Assembly (NCBI RefSeq): GCF_014650435.1
Contig: NZ_BMUY01000001.1
Coordinates: forward strand, 682,001 to 746,000
DNA from: Streptomyces tendae
Lineage (GTDB): Bacteria; Actinomycetota; Actinomycetes; Streptomycetales; Streptomycetaceae
Length of the DNA: 64,000 bases
Direction of reading: 5' to 3'
The translations under genes and the position numbers were made by a program. The notes beneath the pieces were generated by a model. The model was not told the DNA's origin. It searched no databases and saw nothing but the letters and a program-made list of their open reading frames with translations. Positions 55,191-63,853 of this stretch are shown piece after piece; the stretch's first letter is position 1, and every line of letters begins with the position of its first letter.

Positions 55191-57578
55191 ATGAACGAGG
55201 GGAAGCCCACGAAGGCGAAGTGGTGGAGTCGTCCCCGCGCGTCCGAAGACGCACCCGACGGCGACTTCGAACTGGAACGCCCCCGCCCGACCCACACCAC
55301 GGGCACGGCCGACGCGGGCGGCGGGGGCGACTTCGAGCTGGAACGCCCGGCGGCGCCCCGCGCGACCGACGGCGACTACGAGCTGGACCTGCCCCTGCCC
55401 GAGCGGGACGACCCGACGGGCGCGCCCCCGCACCCCCGCACGGCCCGCGACGCCGACCCCACGGCGGCCCCGGACCGTCAGCCAGGCGCCGACGCCACCG
55501 AGCGGGCGGATGCAGGCGGGCATCGCCAGGAGGCGTCTCCTCCCGGTCCGTCGACGGCCGCCGACCCGCACCGGCAAGGGGGCGCCGCCGCCCCGCAGCC
55601 GTTGGACGCGGGTCTGTCCCGGCAGGGGGGTGGCGAGATCCCCGTGTCGCCGGACGCGGGTCCGTCTCTGCAAGGGGGTGCCGAGGTCGCCGGGTCGCCG
55701 GACGCCGGTCTGCCCCGGCAAGGGGACCGGCACGGTGCCCCGGTGGCCGACGCGGAGTCGCCCTACCCTGCGGGGACCGCCGCTGCCCCGGCCGCCGACG
55801 GCCCGTCCGGCGCCGAGCGGCCCAAGCCCCTGCACGAACCCGACCCGTACAGCACCCCGCCCTACGGTGAACCCGGCCCCTGGGCCCCCGCACCGCCGGT
55901 CCAGCACCCGGCGGCCACCCCCGCGCACGGCACGGCGACACCGCCCGCACCCGCGCCGGTGCCCCCTCCGGGTGCGGTGCCGGACCCGGCGTTCGCGGAC
56001 GGTCCGCCTCCGGTGCCGCGGGGCCAGCACCCGGGCCCCGCCCCGGCGCACGACACGGTGACGGCGCCGGTGCCGCACGCCCCGGTCCCATCCGCGACGG
56101 CGGGCCCGCACGCCCCGGCTCCGCCCCCGAGCGCGTCGCCGGTGTCCCCGCCTCCGGGTGCGGTGCCGGACCCGGCGTTCGCGGACGCTCCGCCTCCGGT
56201 GCCGCGGGCCGGGCAGGAGCAACACCCGGCGCCGGCTGCCCCGGCGTACGACACGGCGCCCCATGCCGCCGCCCCGGCGACCACCGCCGTACCCGCCACC
56301 CCGTCCTCCGACCCGTCGCCGGTGACGATGCCCGACCCGTGGGCCGGGCCGGCCGCACCCGCGTCCGGAGCGGAACCCGCCGCCGATCCGTGGGGGCGTT
56401 ACGACCCCTGGGCCGCCGCCGCCCAGCACCACGATCCGGCCGACCGCGTGCCCGGGCGGCGACGCCGTCCCGCCGCGAAGGTGCTCGTCGGCGGGGCGCT
56501 GCTCATCGCCCTGGTCTCCGGCGGCATCGGCGGCGCCGTGGGCGCCCACCTGGAACGGAACGGCGGCATGGGCACCGTCGAGCTGCCCCAGGCCGGCCCC
56601 GAGGCGGCCGAGCGGGACCCGGACAGCGTCGCCGGCATCGCCGCGCGCGCCCTGCCCAGCGTGGTGACCCTGCACGTGAGCGGGAGCGAGGCGGCCGGCA
56701 CCGGCACCGGGTTCGTGCTCGACGACCGGGGCCACATCCTGACCAACAACCACGTCGTGGAGCCGGCCGGCTCCGGCGGTGAGATCACCGTGACCTTCAA
56801 CAGCGGCGACACCGCCGAGGCCGAGGTCGTCGGCCGGGACAGCGGGTACGACCTGGCCGTGGTGAAGGTCAAGGGCGTCACCGGCCTCACCCCGATGCCC
56901 CTCGGCAACTCCGAGAACGTGCGCGTCGGCGACCCCGTCGTCGCCATCGGCGCCCCCTTCGACCTGGCCGGCACGGTCACCTCCGGCATCATCAGCGCCA
57001 AGGAGCGGCCCATCACCGCGGGCGGCGAGGAGGGCGACGCCAGCGACGTCTCCTACGTCGACGCCCTGCAGACCGACGCGCCCATCAACCCCGGCAACTC
57101 CGGCGGCCCCCTCCTGGACGCGCGGGGCCGGGCCATCGGCATCAACTCCGCCATCCGCTCCGCCGACAGCGGCAGCGCCGAGTCGGACGGCGGCCAGGCC
57201 GGTTCGATAGGTCTCGGCTTCGCCATCCCCATCAACCAGGGCAAGCGCGTCGCCGAGGAGCTGATCAACACCGGCAGGGCCACCCACCCGGTCATCGGCA
57301 TCACCCTCGACATGAACTACACGGGGGACGGCGCCCGCGTGAGCGCCAAGGACAGCGACGGCGGACCCGCGGTCACCACCGGCGGCCCCGGCGCGAAGGC
57401 CGGCATCAAGCCGGGGGACGTGATCACCGCGGTGGACGGGCAGCGCGTGCACTCCGGCGAGGAACTGATCGTCAAAACCCGCGCCCACCGCCCCGGCGAC
57501 CGCCTGGAGCTGACCCTGGAACGCGGCGGCAAGGAGACGAAGGTCTCACTGGTGCTCGGCTCCTCCGGCGGCGACTGA
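55191..57578 (+). CDS. HtrA/DegP-like membrane serine protease with PDZ domain
   Basis: A 795-residue protease. Residues 1-425 are cytosolic and disordered. They open with three spaced copies of a short motif (DFELERP, DFELERP, DYELDLP within the first 70 residues) and continue as Pro/Ala-rich repeats. A transmembrane helix lies at about 428-450. The trypsin-like domain has His in TNNHVV (about 519), Asp in YDLAVVKV (about 552) and Ser in GNSGGP (about 636). A PDZ domain closes the chain (about 725-790). It degrades or refolds damaged envelope proteins. It follows the anti-sigma gene, as htrA does in mycobacteria, but the long cytosolic tail is a special feature. Confidence 0.92.
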   Translation: MNEGKPTKAKWWSRPRASEDAPDGDFELERPRPTHTTGTADAGGGGDFELERPAAPRATDGDYELDLPLPERDDPTGAPPHPRTARDADPTAAPDRQPGADATERADAGGHRQEASPPGPSTAADPHRQGGAAAPQPLDAGLSRQGGGEIPVSPDAGPSLQGGAEVAGSPDAGLPRQGDRHGAPVADAESPYPAGTAAAPAADGPSGAERPKPLHEPDPYSTPPYGEPGPWAPAPPVQHPAATPAHGTATPPAPAPVPPPGAVPDPAFADGPPPVPRGQHPGPAPAHDTVTAPVPHAPVPSATAGPHAPAPPPSASPVSPPPGAVPDPAFADAPPPVPRAGQEQHPAPAAPAYDTAPHAAAPATTAVPATPSSDPSPVTMPDPWAGPAAPASGAEPAADPWGRYDPWAAAAQHHDPADRVPGRRRRPAAKVLVGGALLIALVSGGIGGAVGAHLERNGGMGTVELPQAGPEAAERDPDSVAGIAARALPSVVTLHVSGSEAAGTGTGFVLDDRGHILTNNHVVEPAGSGGEITVTFNSGDTAEAEVVGRDSGYDLAVVKVKGVTGLTPMPLGNSENVRVGDPVVAIGAPFDLAGTVTSGIISAKERPITAGGEEGDASDVSYVDALQTDAPINPGNSGGPLLDARGRAIGINSAIRSADSGSAESDGGQAGSIGLGFAIPINQGKRVAEELINTGRATHPVIGITLDMNYTGDGARVSAKDSDGGPAVTTGGPGAKAGIKPGDVITAVDGQRVHSGEELIVKTRAHRPGDRLELTLERGGKETKVSLVLGSSGGD
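55605..55740 (+). repeat. 48-bp in-frame tandem repeats in the HtrA linker
   Basis: Two full units and part of a third start at 55605, 55653 and 55701. They encode DAGLSRQGGGEIPVSP, DAGPSLQGGAEVAGSP and DAGLPRQGD. A more degenerate copy (DPHRQGG) precedes them at about 55563. Confidence 0.85.
55965..56208 (+). repeat. 58-bp direct repeat in the HtrA linker
   Basis: 55965-56022 and 56151-56208 are identical except for one base and lie 186 bases (62 codons) apart. Both encode PPGAVPDPAFAD followed by PPPVPR. This indicates recent duplication within the disordered tail. Confidence 0.85.
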
Positions 57579-57725
57579 CCGTCCGGAAGGTCCCGACAAC
57601 GTGCCAGGAAGGCAAATAATTCGGAAAGCGGTCACGTACACCCAGTCGGGGCTCTCGGGACGGTACCGGTCGGACGGGGTCGGCGGGTACCGTGGTGGCG
57701 GCCCGGACATCCCAAGGAGCTTCAG

Positions 57726-58196
57726 GTGTTCAATGACATAGGCGCACTAGAGCTGGTGACGCTCGTCGTCCTCGCCGTGCTCGTCTTCGGTCCGGACAAG
57801 CTCCCCAAGGTCATCCAGGACGTGACCCGCACCATCCGGAAGATCCGGGAGTTCTCGGACAGCGCCAAGCAGGACATCCGCCAGGAGCTGGGCCCCGAGT
57901 TCAAGGACTTCGAGTTCGAGGACCTCAACCCCAAGACGTTCATCCGCAAGCAGCTGGACAACGACGAACTGGGGCTCAAGGAGATCCGCAACGGCTTCGA
58001 CCTGAAGAAGGAGATGGCCGAGGTCACCGACGCGGTCCACGGTCGCGACCCGGAGCCGTCGTCGTCCGGATCGTCGTCCTCCGCGTCCGCCGGCTCCGGC
58101 GGCGGACGGATCGACATGTCGAAGAAGCCCGAGACGCCGGCAAAGACCGACAAGCCCGGCGACGACCGTCCGCCCTTCGACATGGACGCCACCTGA
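57726..58196 (+). CDS. tatB: Sec-independent translocase subunit TatB
   Basis: A 156-residue component of the twin-arginine translocation system that recognises Tat signal peptides with TatC. The N-terminal helix (ALELVTLVVLAVLVFGPDKLP) carries the conserved FGP hinge and is followed by the amphipathic segment KVIQDVTRTIRKIREF. The C-terminal 50 residues are Ser/Gly-rich. GTG 57726 follows CAAGGAG. Position after the sigma/anti-sigma/HtrA genes matches mycobacterial Rv1224. Confidence 0.94.
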   Translation: MFNDIGALELVTLVVLAVLVFGPDKLPKVIQDVTRTIRKIREFSDSAKQDIRQELGPEFKDFEFEDLNPKTFIRKQLDNDELGLKEIRNGFDLKKEMAEVTDAVHGRDPEPSSSGSSSSASAGSGGGRIDMSKKPETPAKTDKPGDDRPPFDMDAT

Positions 58197-58427
58197 TCCC
58201 ACCCCGTCCGCGTCCGGCCCCGCGGCCGTGAACGTGACGTGTCTCATACTCCGGACGGGGCGCACAGGCCCTCAAGGCGACGCCCGCGCGGCTCACGCGC
58301 CGGGCGATTTCCCGGCTGCCGCCGACGGGGTGGCTATGCTGCCCGAGTTGTTGTGCGGACCGGACGAGTGCGCCCGAAGGGGGGCGGGCCGTTCCGGTCC
58401 GACGAGAGCGAGGAGGCGTCCGGGCAC

Positions 58428-59102
58428 ATGGAGACGACGAGTCGGGCAGTCGCGCAGGCGCCGGCCGCGGAGGACGGACCACAGTCCCCCTCCGGCCGGC
58501 GTACGGTCGACGGCTACCTGCGTGCGCCCTTCCCGTGGTACGGCCTCGACGAGGCATTCACGGGACGGCGCTGGCTGATGCAGATCGGTACGGCGGCCGA
58601 CGGGGCCGTGGAGCACGGCTCGATCGGGCACGGCGACGAACCGTCGGTGCGCAACGAGCACGTGGCGGGCGACGAGCAGGACGCCAAGGAGAAGTTCGCG
58701 GTCGTCGTGACCGTCGCGGCCAACCCCGACCGCCGCAGCGCCGACGGCACCGGCCTGCTGGAGGCCACCTCGGTGTCGTCGGCGGCCTGGCTCGCCGGAG
58801 TGGGCCTGCTGTCCTTCACCTGGCCCGGCCAGATGGACCACTCGCTGCGCGACGACTGGCTGGAGCAGCAGACGGAGACCGCGTGGGTCCTCGCGGACGA
58901 CCTCGACGGCGAGGACTGGACGACGCTGTCCCTGCCGGTGGACGGCGTGCCGACGCCCTTCCACTACCGGGAGTCCGAGTTCGGCTGGGTGCTGGCCGGC
59001 TCGACCGAGCAGGGCGTCCACCTCGGCGCGTACGGGCGGGGCATGAGCGCGTACGGGCTGGCCTTCGCCGTCGTCAAGGACATCGCCGCGTACGACGCCT
59101 AG
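58428..59102 (+). CDS. Conserved hypothetical protein
   Basis: A 224-residue soluble protein without signal peptide or membrane helix. The N-terminal 30 residues are Ala/Ser-rich; the core begins TVDGYLRAPFPWYGLDEAF and contains a Trp-rich, likely alpha/beta region (ETAWVLADDLDGEDWTTLSLPV, then HYRESEFGWVLAG). I do not recognise a family. ATG 58428 follows GAGGAGG by about ten bases. It converges on mrp with a strong hairpin between them. Confidence 0.75.
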   Translation: METTSRAVAQAPAAEDGPQSPSGRRTVDGYLRAPFPWYGLDEAFTGRRWLMQIGTAADGAVEHGSIGHGDEPSVRNEHVAGDEQDAKEKFAVVVTVAANPDRRSADGTGLLEATSVSSAAWLAGVGLLSFTWPGQMDHSLRDDWLEQQTETAWVLADDLDGEDWTTLSLPVDGVPTPFHYRESEFGWVLAGSTEQGVHLGAYGRGMSAYGLAFAVVKDIAAYDA

Positions 59103-59112
59103 CAGGCGGTCG

Positions 59113-59166
59113 CGGGTACGAGGAGGGGCGCCGTCCCCGTGGACAGCGCCCCCACTCCCGTACCCG
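59113..59166. terminator. Bidirectional terminator between the hypothetical gene and mrp
   Basis: CGGGTACG...GGAGGGGCGC (59113-59131) pairs with GCGCCCCC...CCCGTACCCG (59146-59166) with small bulges. It lies between convergent stops. Confidence 0.8.
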
Positions 59167-59175
59167 AACGGGACG

Positions 59176-60309
59176 TCAGAACTTGTTCTTCGGCGTGATC
59201 CCCAGCGACAGCCCGGAGAGGCCGCGCTGACGGCCGCCGAGCTTGCCCGCGATCGAGCGCAGGGCCGCGCCCGCCGGGGAGTCCGGGTCGGACAGGACGA
59301 CGGGCTTGCCCTCGTCGCCGCCCTCACGCAGCCGGACGTCGATCGGGATGGAGCCGAGGACCGGCACCGACGCACCGGTCGTACGGGTCAGGCCGTCGGC
59401 GACCGCCTGCCCGCCGCCGGTGCCGAAGACGTCGACCATCTCGCCGCAGTGCGGGCAGGGCAGCCCCGACATGTTCTCGACGACGCCGACGATCTTCTGG
59501 TGGGTCTGCACGGCGATGGCGCCGGCCCGCTCCGCCACCTCGGCGGCGGCCTGCTGAGGGGTCGTCACGACCAGGATCTCGGCGTTCGGCACCAGCTGCG
59601 CCACCGAGATGGCGATGTCGCCGGTGCCGGGCGGCAGGTCGAGCAGCAGGACGTCCAGGTCGCCCCAGTACACGTCCGCCAGGAACTGCTGGAGCGCGCG
59701 GTGCAGCATCGGCCCGCGCCAGACCACCGGCGCGTTGCCCGGGGTGAACATGCCGATCGAGATGACCTTCACGCCGTTGGCCGAAGGCGGCATGATCATG
59801 TTCTCGACCTGGGTGGGACGCCCGTCGGCGCCCAGCATGCGCGGCACCGAGTGGCCGTAGATGTCGGCGTCGACGACACCGACCTTCAGACCGTCGGCCG
59901 CCATCGAGGCCGCCAGGTTCACCGTCACCGAGGACTTGCCGACACCGCCCTTGCCGGACGCCACCGCGTACACCCGGGTCAGGCTGCCGGGCTTGGCGAA
60001 GGGCACCTCGCGCTCGGTCTGCCCGCCGCGCAGGGCGGTGGCCAGCTCCTTGCGCTGCTCGTCGCTCATCACGTCCAGCTCGACGTCGACGCGCGTGACA
60101 CCCTCGACCGCCGCCACCGCGTCCGTCACGCGCTGCGTGATGGTGTCCCGCATGGGACAGCCGGAGACCGTCAGGTACACGGCGACCGCGACCGCTCCGT
60201 CCGCGCCGATCTCCACCGACTTGACCATCCCCAGCTCGGTGATGGGCCGGTTGATCTCGGGGTCGTTCACCGTCGCCAGTGCTTCGCGCACCGCGTCTTC
60301 CGTAGCCAT
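59176..60309 (-). CDS. mrp: Mrp/NBP35-type P-loop ATPase (Fe-S cluster carrier)
   Basis: A 377-residue Fe-S scaffold/carrier. An N-terminal DUF59/MIP18 domain (residues 1-95, with SGCPMRDT) precedes the ATPase. The deviant Walker A is GKGGVGKSS, and DADIYGHSVPRMLG and LLLDLPPGTGD follow. The cluster-binding CPHC sits in SGLPCPHCGEMV. ATG 60309 gives the usual DUF59 start; its ribosome site is weak. It is the last gene after the MgtE-N/CBS and DUF1003 genes on the minus strand. Rv1229c is the positional counterpart. Confidence 0.93.
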   Translation of the reverse strand: MATEDAVREALATVNDPEINRPITELGMVKSVEIGADGAVAVAVYLTVSGCPMRDTITQRVTDAVAAVEGVTRVDVELDVMSDEQRKELATALRGGQTEREVPFAKPGSLTRVYAVASGKGGVGKSSVTVNLAASMAADGLKVGVVDADIYGHSVPRMLGADGRPTQVENMIMPPSANGVKVISIGMFTPGNAPVVWRGPMLHRALQQFLADVYWGDLDVLLLDLPPGTGDIAISVAQLVPNAEILVVTTPQQAAAEVAERAGAIAVQTHQKIVGVVENMSGLPCPHCGEMVDVFGTGGGQAVADGLTRTTGASVPVLGSIPIDVRLREGGDEGKPVVLSDPDSPAGAALRSIAGKLGGRQRGLSGLSLGITPKNKF

Positions 60310-60353
60310 AGGGTCGATGGTACGGCGCCGCCCACGGGGCACGGAAAGCCCCG

Positions 60354-60953
60354 TCAGCGGTCGTGTACGTCACGCCCCGAGGACCGATCCGCCGGGAATA
60401 CCCCGCGGTCGGGGTGATGGCCGTTCTGCCGCTCCTCCAGGTCCTTGACCAGGTCCTGCAGCTCGGAGCGGATCCAGTCCCGGGTCGCGACCTCGCCGAG
60501 CCCGATGCGCAGCGCGGCGATCTCCCGGGTCAGGTACTCGGTGTCGGCGATCGACCGCTCGTTCTGCTTGCGGTCCTGCTCCAGGTTGACCCGGTCCCGG
60601 TCGTCCTGCCGGTTCTGCGCGAGCAGGATGAGGGGAGCGGCGTAGGAGGCCTGGAGCGACAGCATCAGCGTCAGGAAGATGAACGGGTACTCGTCGAAGC
60701 GCAGTCCGCTCGGCGCGGACACGTTCCACACCACCCACACGATGATGACGACCGTCATCCAGACGATGAACCGCCCGGTGCCCAGGAAGCGCGCGACGCG
60801 CTCCGACAGTCGGCCGAAGGACTCCGGGTCCCACTCGGGCAGCAGCCTGCGGCGCGGCGGACGCGGCTGGTCGAGGCGGGCCCGGGCCCGGGAGGACGCG
60901 GTCGCCCCCGAGGTGGCGCGCTCCCGCGTCGTCGTCTCGCGCTCAGGCACCAT
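60354..60953 (-). CDS. DUF1003 membrane protein
   Basis: A 199-residue protein. An Arg-rich cytosolic N-terminus precedes two transmembrane helices (FIVWMTVVIIVWVVWN and FIFLTLMLSLQASYAAPLI), the hallmark of DUF1003, followed by LILLAQNRQDDRDRVNLEQD and a coiled coil. Function is unknown; relatives often lie near Mg-transport genes. ATG 60953 follows GGGAGG and overlaps the MgtE-N gene's stop by 11 bases. Confidence 0.88.
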   Translation of the reverse strand: MVPERETTTRERATSGATASSRARARLDQPRPPRRRLLPEWDPESFGRLSERVARFLGTGRFIVWMTVVIIVWVVWNVSAPSGLRFDEYPFIFLTLMLSLQASYAAPLILLAQNRQDDRDRVNLEQDRKQNERSIADTEYLTREIAALRIGLGEVATRDWIRSELQDLVKDLEERQNGHHPDRGVFPADRSSGRDVHDR

Positions 60954-62256
60954 CGGCGCCGACCTCCCCCGTCGTCGTTCCCGTCGTCCCCGTCGCCTCG
61001 TCCAGGTGGTACTCGGTCTCCCGCCAGTCGTCGGGCAGCATGTGGTCCAGTACGTCGTCCACGGTGACCGCGCCGAGCAGCGACCCCGAGTCGTCCACGA
61101 CGGGCGCCGCGACCATGTCGTACGCGGCGAAGAACCCGGCGACCACGGGCAGCGCGGCGTCCGGCTCCAGCGGCTGCAGGTCGTCGTCGAGGATCGAGCC
61201 GACCAGCGTGTACGGGGGGTCCCGCAGCAGGCGCTGGAAGTGGACCGTGCCCAGGTACTTCCCGGTCGGCGTCTCCTCGGGCGGACGGCAGACGTAGACC
61301 TGGGCGGCGTGCGCCGGGGACAGGTCGGGGTTGCGGATGCGGGCCAGGGCGTCGGCGACGGTCGCGTCGGGCCGCAGCACGATCGGCTCGGTCGTCATCA
61401 GACCGCCGGCCGTGTGCTCCTCGTACGCCATCAGGCGCCGCATGTCGGCCGCGTCGTCGGGCTGCATCAGGCTCAGCAGCCGTTCCTTGTCCGCCTCGGG
61501 CAGCTCGCCGAGCAGGTCGGCGGCGTCGTCGGGGTCCATCGCCTCCAGGACGTCCGCGGCGCGCTCCTCCTTGAGCTTGCCGAGGATCTCGATCTGGTCG
61601 TCCTCCGGCAGCTCCTCCAGCACGTCGGCCAGCCGGTCGTCGTCGAGGGCGGCGGCGACCTCGGCGCGGCGCTTGGCGGACAGGTGGTGCAGGACGTTGG
61701 CGAGGTCGGCGGGGCGCAGCTGCTCGAAGGTGGCCAGCAGGTTCTCGGCGCCCTGCCCCTGTTCCTCGACGGAGAAGCCGGAGACGCCGGACCACTCCAC
61801 GGTCAGCGTCTCGCCCTTGTTGCGGCGGAAGGCACCGCCCTTCCTGCCCTTGCGGACGAAGACCTTGTCGATCTCCCAGTCCCGGCGGGCGGGCAGCTGC
61901 TGCACCGACAGGTCCAGCACCGTGACCTCCTCACCCGTCTCGGTGAGCGTGACCCGCCGGTCGAGCAGCTCGCCGAAGACGAGGCGTTCGGTGGGCCGCT
62001 GCTCGAACCGCCGGACGTTGAGCACGCCGGTGGTGATCACCTGGCCGGACTCGATGCCGGTGACCCGGGTCATGGGCAGGAAGATCCGGCGGCGGGTGGT
62101 GAGTTCGACGACCAGCCCGAGCACGCGCGGGGGTTTGCGGCCGACGCGGAGCATGACGACCAGATCGCGGACGCGTCCCACCTGGTCACCGGCCGGGTCG
62201 AAGACGGCGATGCCGGAGAGGTGGGAGACGAAGATCCGGGGGGCGCCCGCTGCCAT
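60943..62256 (-). CDS. MgtE N-domain/CBS-pair protein without transport domain
   Basis: A 437-residue soluble protein. A PRC-barrel-like N-terminus (residues 5-150, IAVFDPAGDQVGRVRDLVVM) is followed by an MgtE N-terminal helical superhelix (about 170-290: LRPADLANVLHHLSAKRR, LEAMDPDDAADLLGEL) and a CBS pair (about 300-415). In the magnesium channel MgtE these parts sense Mg, but no transmembrane helices follow here. ATG 62256 follows AAAGGAG by nine bases. Rv1232c is the likely counterpart. A regulatory role in Mg homeostasis is inferred, helped by the nearby corA. Confidence 0.88.
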   Translation of the reverse strand: MAAGAPRIFVSHLSGIAVFDPAGDQVGRVRDLVVMLRVGRKPPRVLGLVVELTTRRRIFLPMTRVTGIESGQVITTGVLNVRRFEQRPTERLVFGELLDRRVTLTETGEEVTVLDLSVQQLPARRDWEIDKVFVRKGRKGGAFRRNKGETLTVEWSGVSGFSVEEQGQGAENLLATFEQLRPADLANVLHHLSAKRRAEVAAALDDDRLADVLEELPEDDQIEILGKLKEERAADVLEAMDPDDAADLLGELPEADKERLLSLMQPDDAADMRRLMAYEEHTAGGLMTTEPIVLRPDATVADALARIRNPDLSPAHAAQVYVCRPPEETPTGKYLGTVHFQRLLRDPPYTLVGSILDDDLQPLEPDAALPVVAGFFAAYDMVAAPVVDDSGSLLGAVTVDDVLDHMLPDDWRETEYHLDEATGTTGTTTGEVGADGA

Positions 62257-62554
62257 GGCCGCGGCTCCTTTCCTCACGTCCTCGCGCTGCGCGGAGCCGA
62301 GCGGGAGAACGCGGAAGTCGAGTGAGTCGAGTGGGAGTGCGTGAAAGCTGTTTCGTACGGGTCTCTTTTCCGAATTGCCCGCTCGGACGCGCTTCAGGCT
62401 AGCCCGTCCCGATCGCCCTCGCCCTGGTGGCCGGTCCGGACGGACTGGCTCCGTTGGCCCCGTACGGCCCCGGTACGCTGCGGCCTGGCCCGGTCGGCGC
62501 GATGCCGATGCCCGTCGGCCCCGTGTCAGCCCTGTCAGAAAGGCAGTTTCACCT

Positions 62555-63292
62555 GTGTCTGTGACTCCCCGGCGCCGAATCCGCAGGGCCGCCTGGCTGG
62601 GCGCGGTGTGCGCCCTGTCCGTCGCGGGAGCCGGGCTGACGGGATGCAGCAGCGAGGACCCGGACGCGGGCACCAACGGCCTCGGGAAGCTCCCGGCCGA
62701 CAAGATCCAGACGAAGGCCGCCGCGGCCGCCCAGGCCGCCGAGACGGTGCGCCTGCACGGCACGGTGGACGCCGGCGGCAACAGGTACACCCTCGACATG
62801 CGGCTGAAGGCCGACGGCGGGACCGGTTCGGTCGCCGCCCAGGGGACCACGTTCGGACTGCTGCGCGTCGGCGAGCAGCTCTTCCTCAAGGCCGACGCCG
62901 GGTTCTGGAGCCACGACGACGGCGACGCCAAGGCGGCCGAGAAGCTCGCCGGCAAGTACGTGAAGGTGCCGCAGAGCGACCCCGTGTACAAGAAGTTCAG
63001 CGGCTTCACGGACAAGGACGTCCTCCTCGGCGGTCTCATGACCCTGCACGGCACGGTGAAGACGGACGGCCGCCACGAGCAGGCGGGCGTGCGCACCATC
63101 CGGATCACCGGCGACGACGGCGACGGCGGCTCGCTGGACGTCTCCCTGGAGGGCACGCCGTACCCGCTGCGGCTGGTGCGGGCGGGCAGCGCGGGCACGA
63201 TCGGCTTCTCGGACTGGAACAAGGACTTCGCGCTGGAGCAGCCGGCCAAGGACGACACCCTGGACTACGGCAAGCAGCTGCCGGCGTCCTGA
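62555..63292 (+). CDS. LppX/LprG-type lipoprotein
   Basis: A 245-residue lipoprotein. The signal sequence ends in lipobox LTGC (Cys about 28). The mature part resembles the LppX/LprAFG lipid-binding fold: AAAAAQAAETVRLHGTVDAGG, then LRVGEQLFLKADAGFW and YVKVPQSDPVYKKF. Related mycobacterial proteins carry lipids or glycolipids to the envelope. GTG 62555 follows AAAGG by about 11 bases. It is divergent from the MgtE-N gene, with a 298-base gap that holds no other gene, and it converges on the next gene. Confidence 0.78.
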   Translation: MSVTPRRRIRRAAWLGAVCALSVAGAGLTGCSSEDPDAGTNGLGKLPADKIQTKAAAAAQAAETVRLHGTVDAGGNRYTLDMRLKADGGTGSVAAQGTTFGLLRVGEQLFLKADAGFWSHDDGDAKAAEKLAGKYVKVPQSDPVYKKFSGFTDKDVLLGGLMTLHGTVKTDGRHEQAGVRTIRITGDDGDGGSLDVSLEGTPYPLRLVRAGSAGTIGFSDWNKDFALEQPAKDDTLDYGKQLPAS

Positions 63293-63307
63293 GCCGTCCC
63301 GGGGCCG

Positions 63308-63820
63308 TCAGCGCCGTCTGCGGCGCTTCAGCAGCAGGCGCGGCAGTCCCGCCGGCGCCGGCTGCCGGGTCGTCGCCGGGCTCGGCAGCGGTGCCTCGGC
63401 CAGCGAGGCGTCGGGCAGCGGCGCCGTGGTCCCCGTCGGCTCCAGGCGCAGCACCCGGCACTCGCGGGCCCAGCGGTCGGTCATGGCCTCGCCGTCCGGT
63501 GCGTTCAGCCGCTTGCCCTTCAGGTCGCCGACCGCCGCCTGCCACGCCTCGGAGCCGGACGGCAGCTCCACGACCCGAGCGGTCCAGGAGACCAGCCGGC
63601 CGCCCTTGTCCTTGCTGCGCACCGTCACCTCGGCCGCGCCCCCGTCGGACAGCCCCGGCAGCGGCTGCTCGCCCGGCCCGTCGCCGACGACGCAGGCCGC
63701 GCCCTCGTGCCAGACGTGCCACAGCGCCCGGGCGGGCACCCCGGGGCCCTTGACCCAGATGAGGCCGGACTTCTTCGTGGCCTCCTCGACGAGGGCCTGC
63801 TCCAGCAGCTCGCTTGTCAT
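63308..63820 (-). CDS. Hypothetical protein, possible split-barrel fold
   Basis: A 170-residue soluble protein. The core (about residues 8-120) reads like a split-barrel flavin-type fold: KKSGLIWVKGPG, ALWHVWHEGAACVVGDG and RLVSWTARVVELPSGSEAW. I cannot see a firm cofactor motif. The tail is Pro/Ala-rich and ends in KRRRRR. It lies 33 bases after the corA stop on the same strand, so it is probably cotranscribed with corA. Function unknown. Confidence 0.72.
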   Translation of the reverse strand: MTSELLEQALVEEATKKSGLIWVKGPGVPARALWHVWHEGAACVVGDGPGEQPLPGLSDGGAAEVTVRSKDKGGRLVSWTARVVELPSGSEAWQAAVGDLKGKRLNAPDGEAMTDRWARECRVLRLEPTGTTAPLPDASLAEAPLPSPATTRQPAPAGLPRLLLKRRRRR

Positions 63821-63853
63821 GCGGTCAGCCTATCCAGGGGGCCCGGGGCCGGT

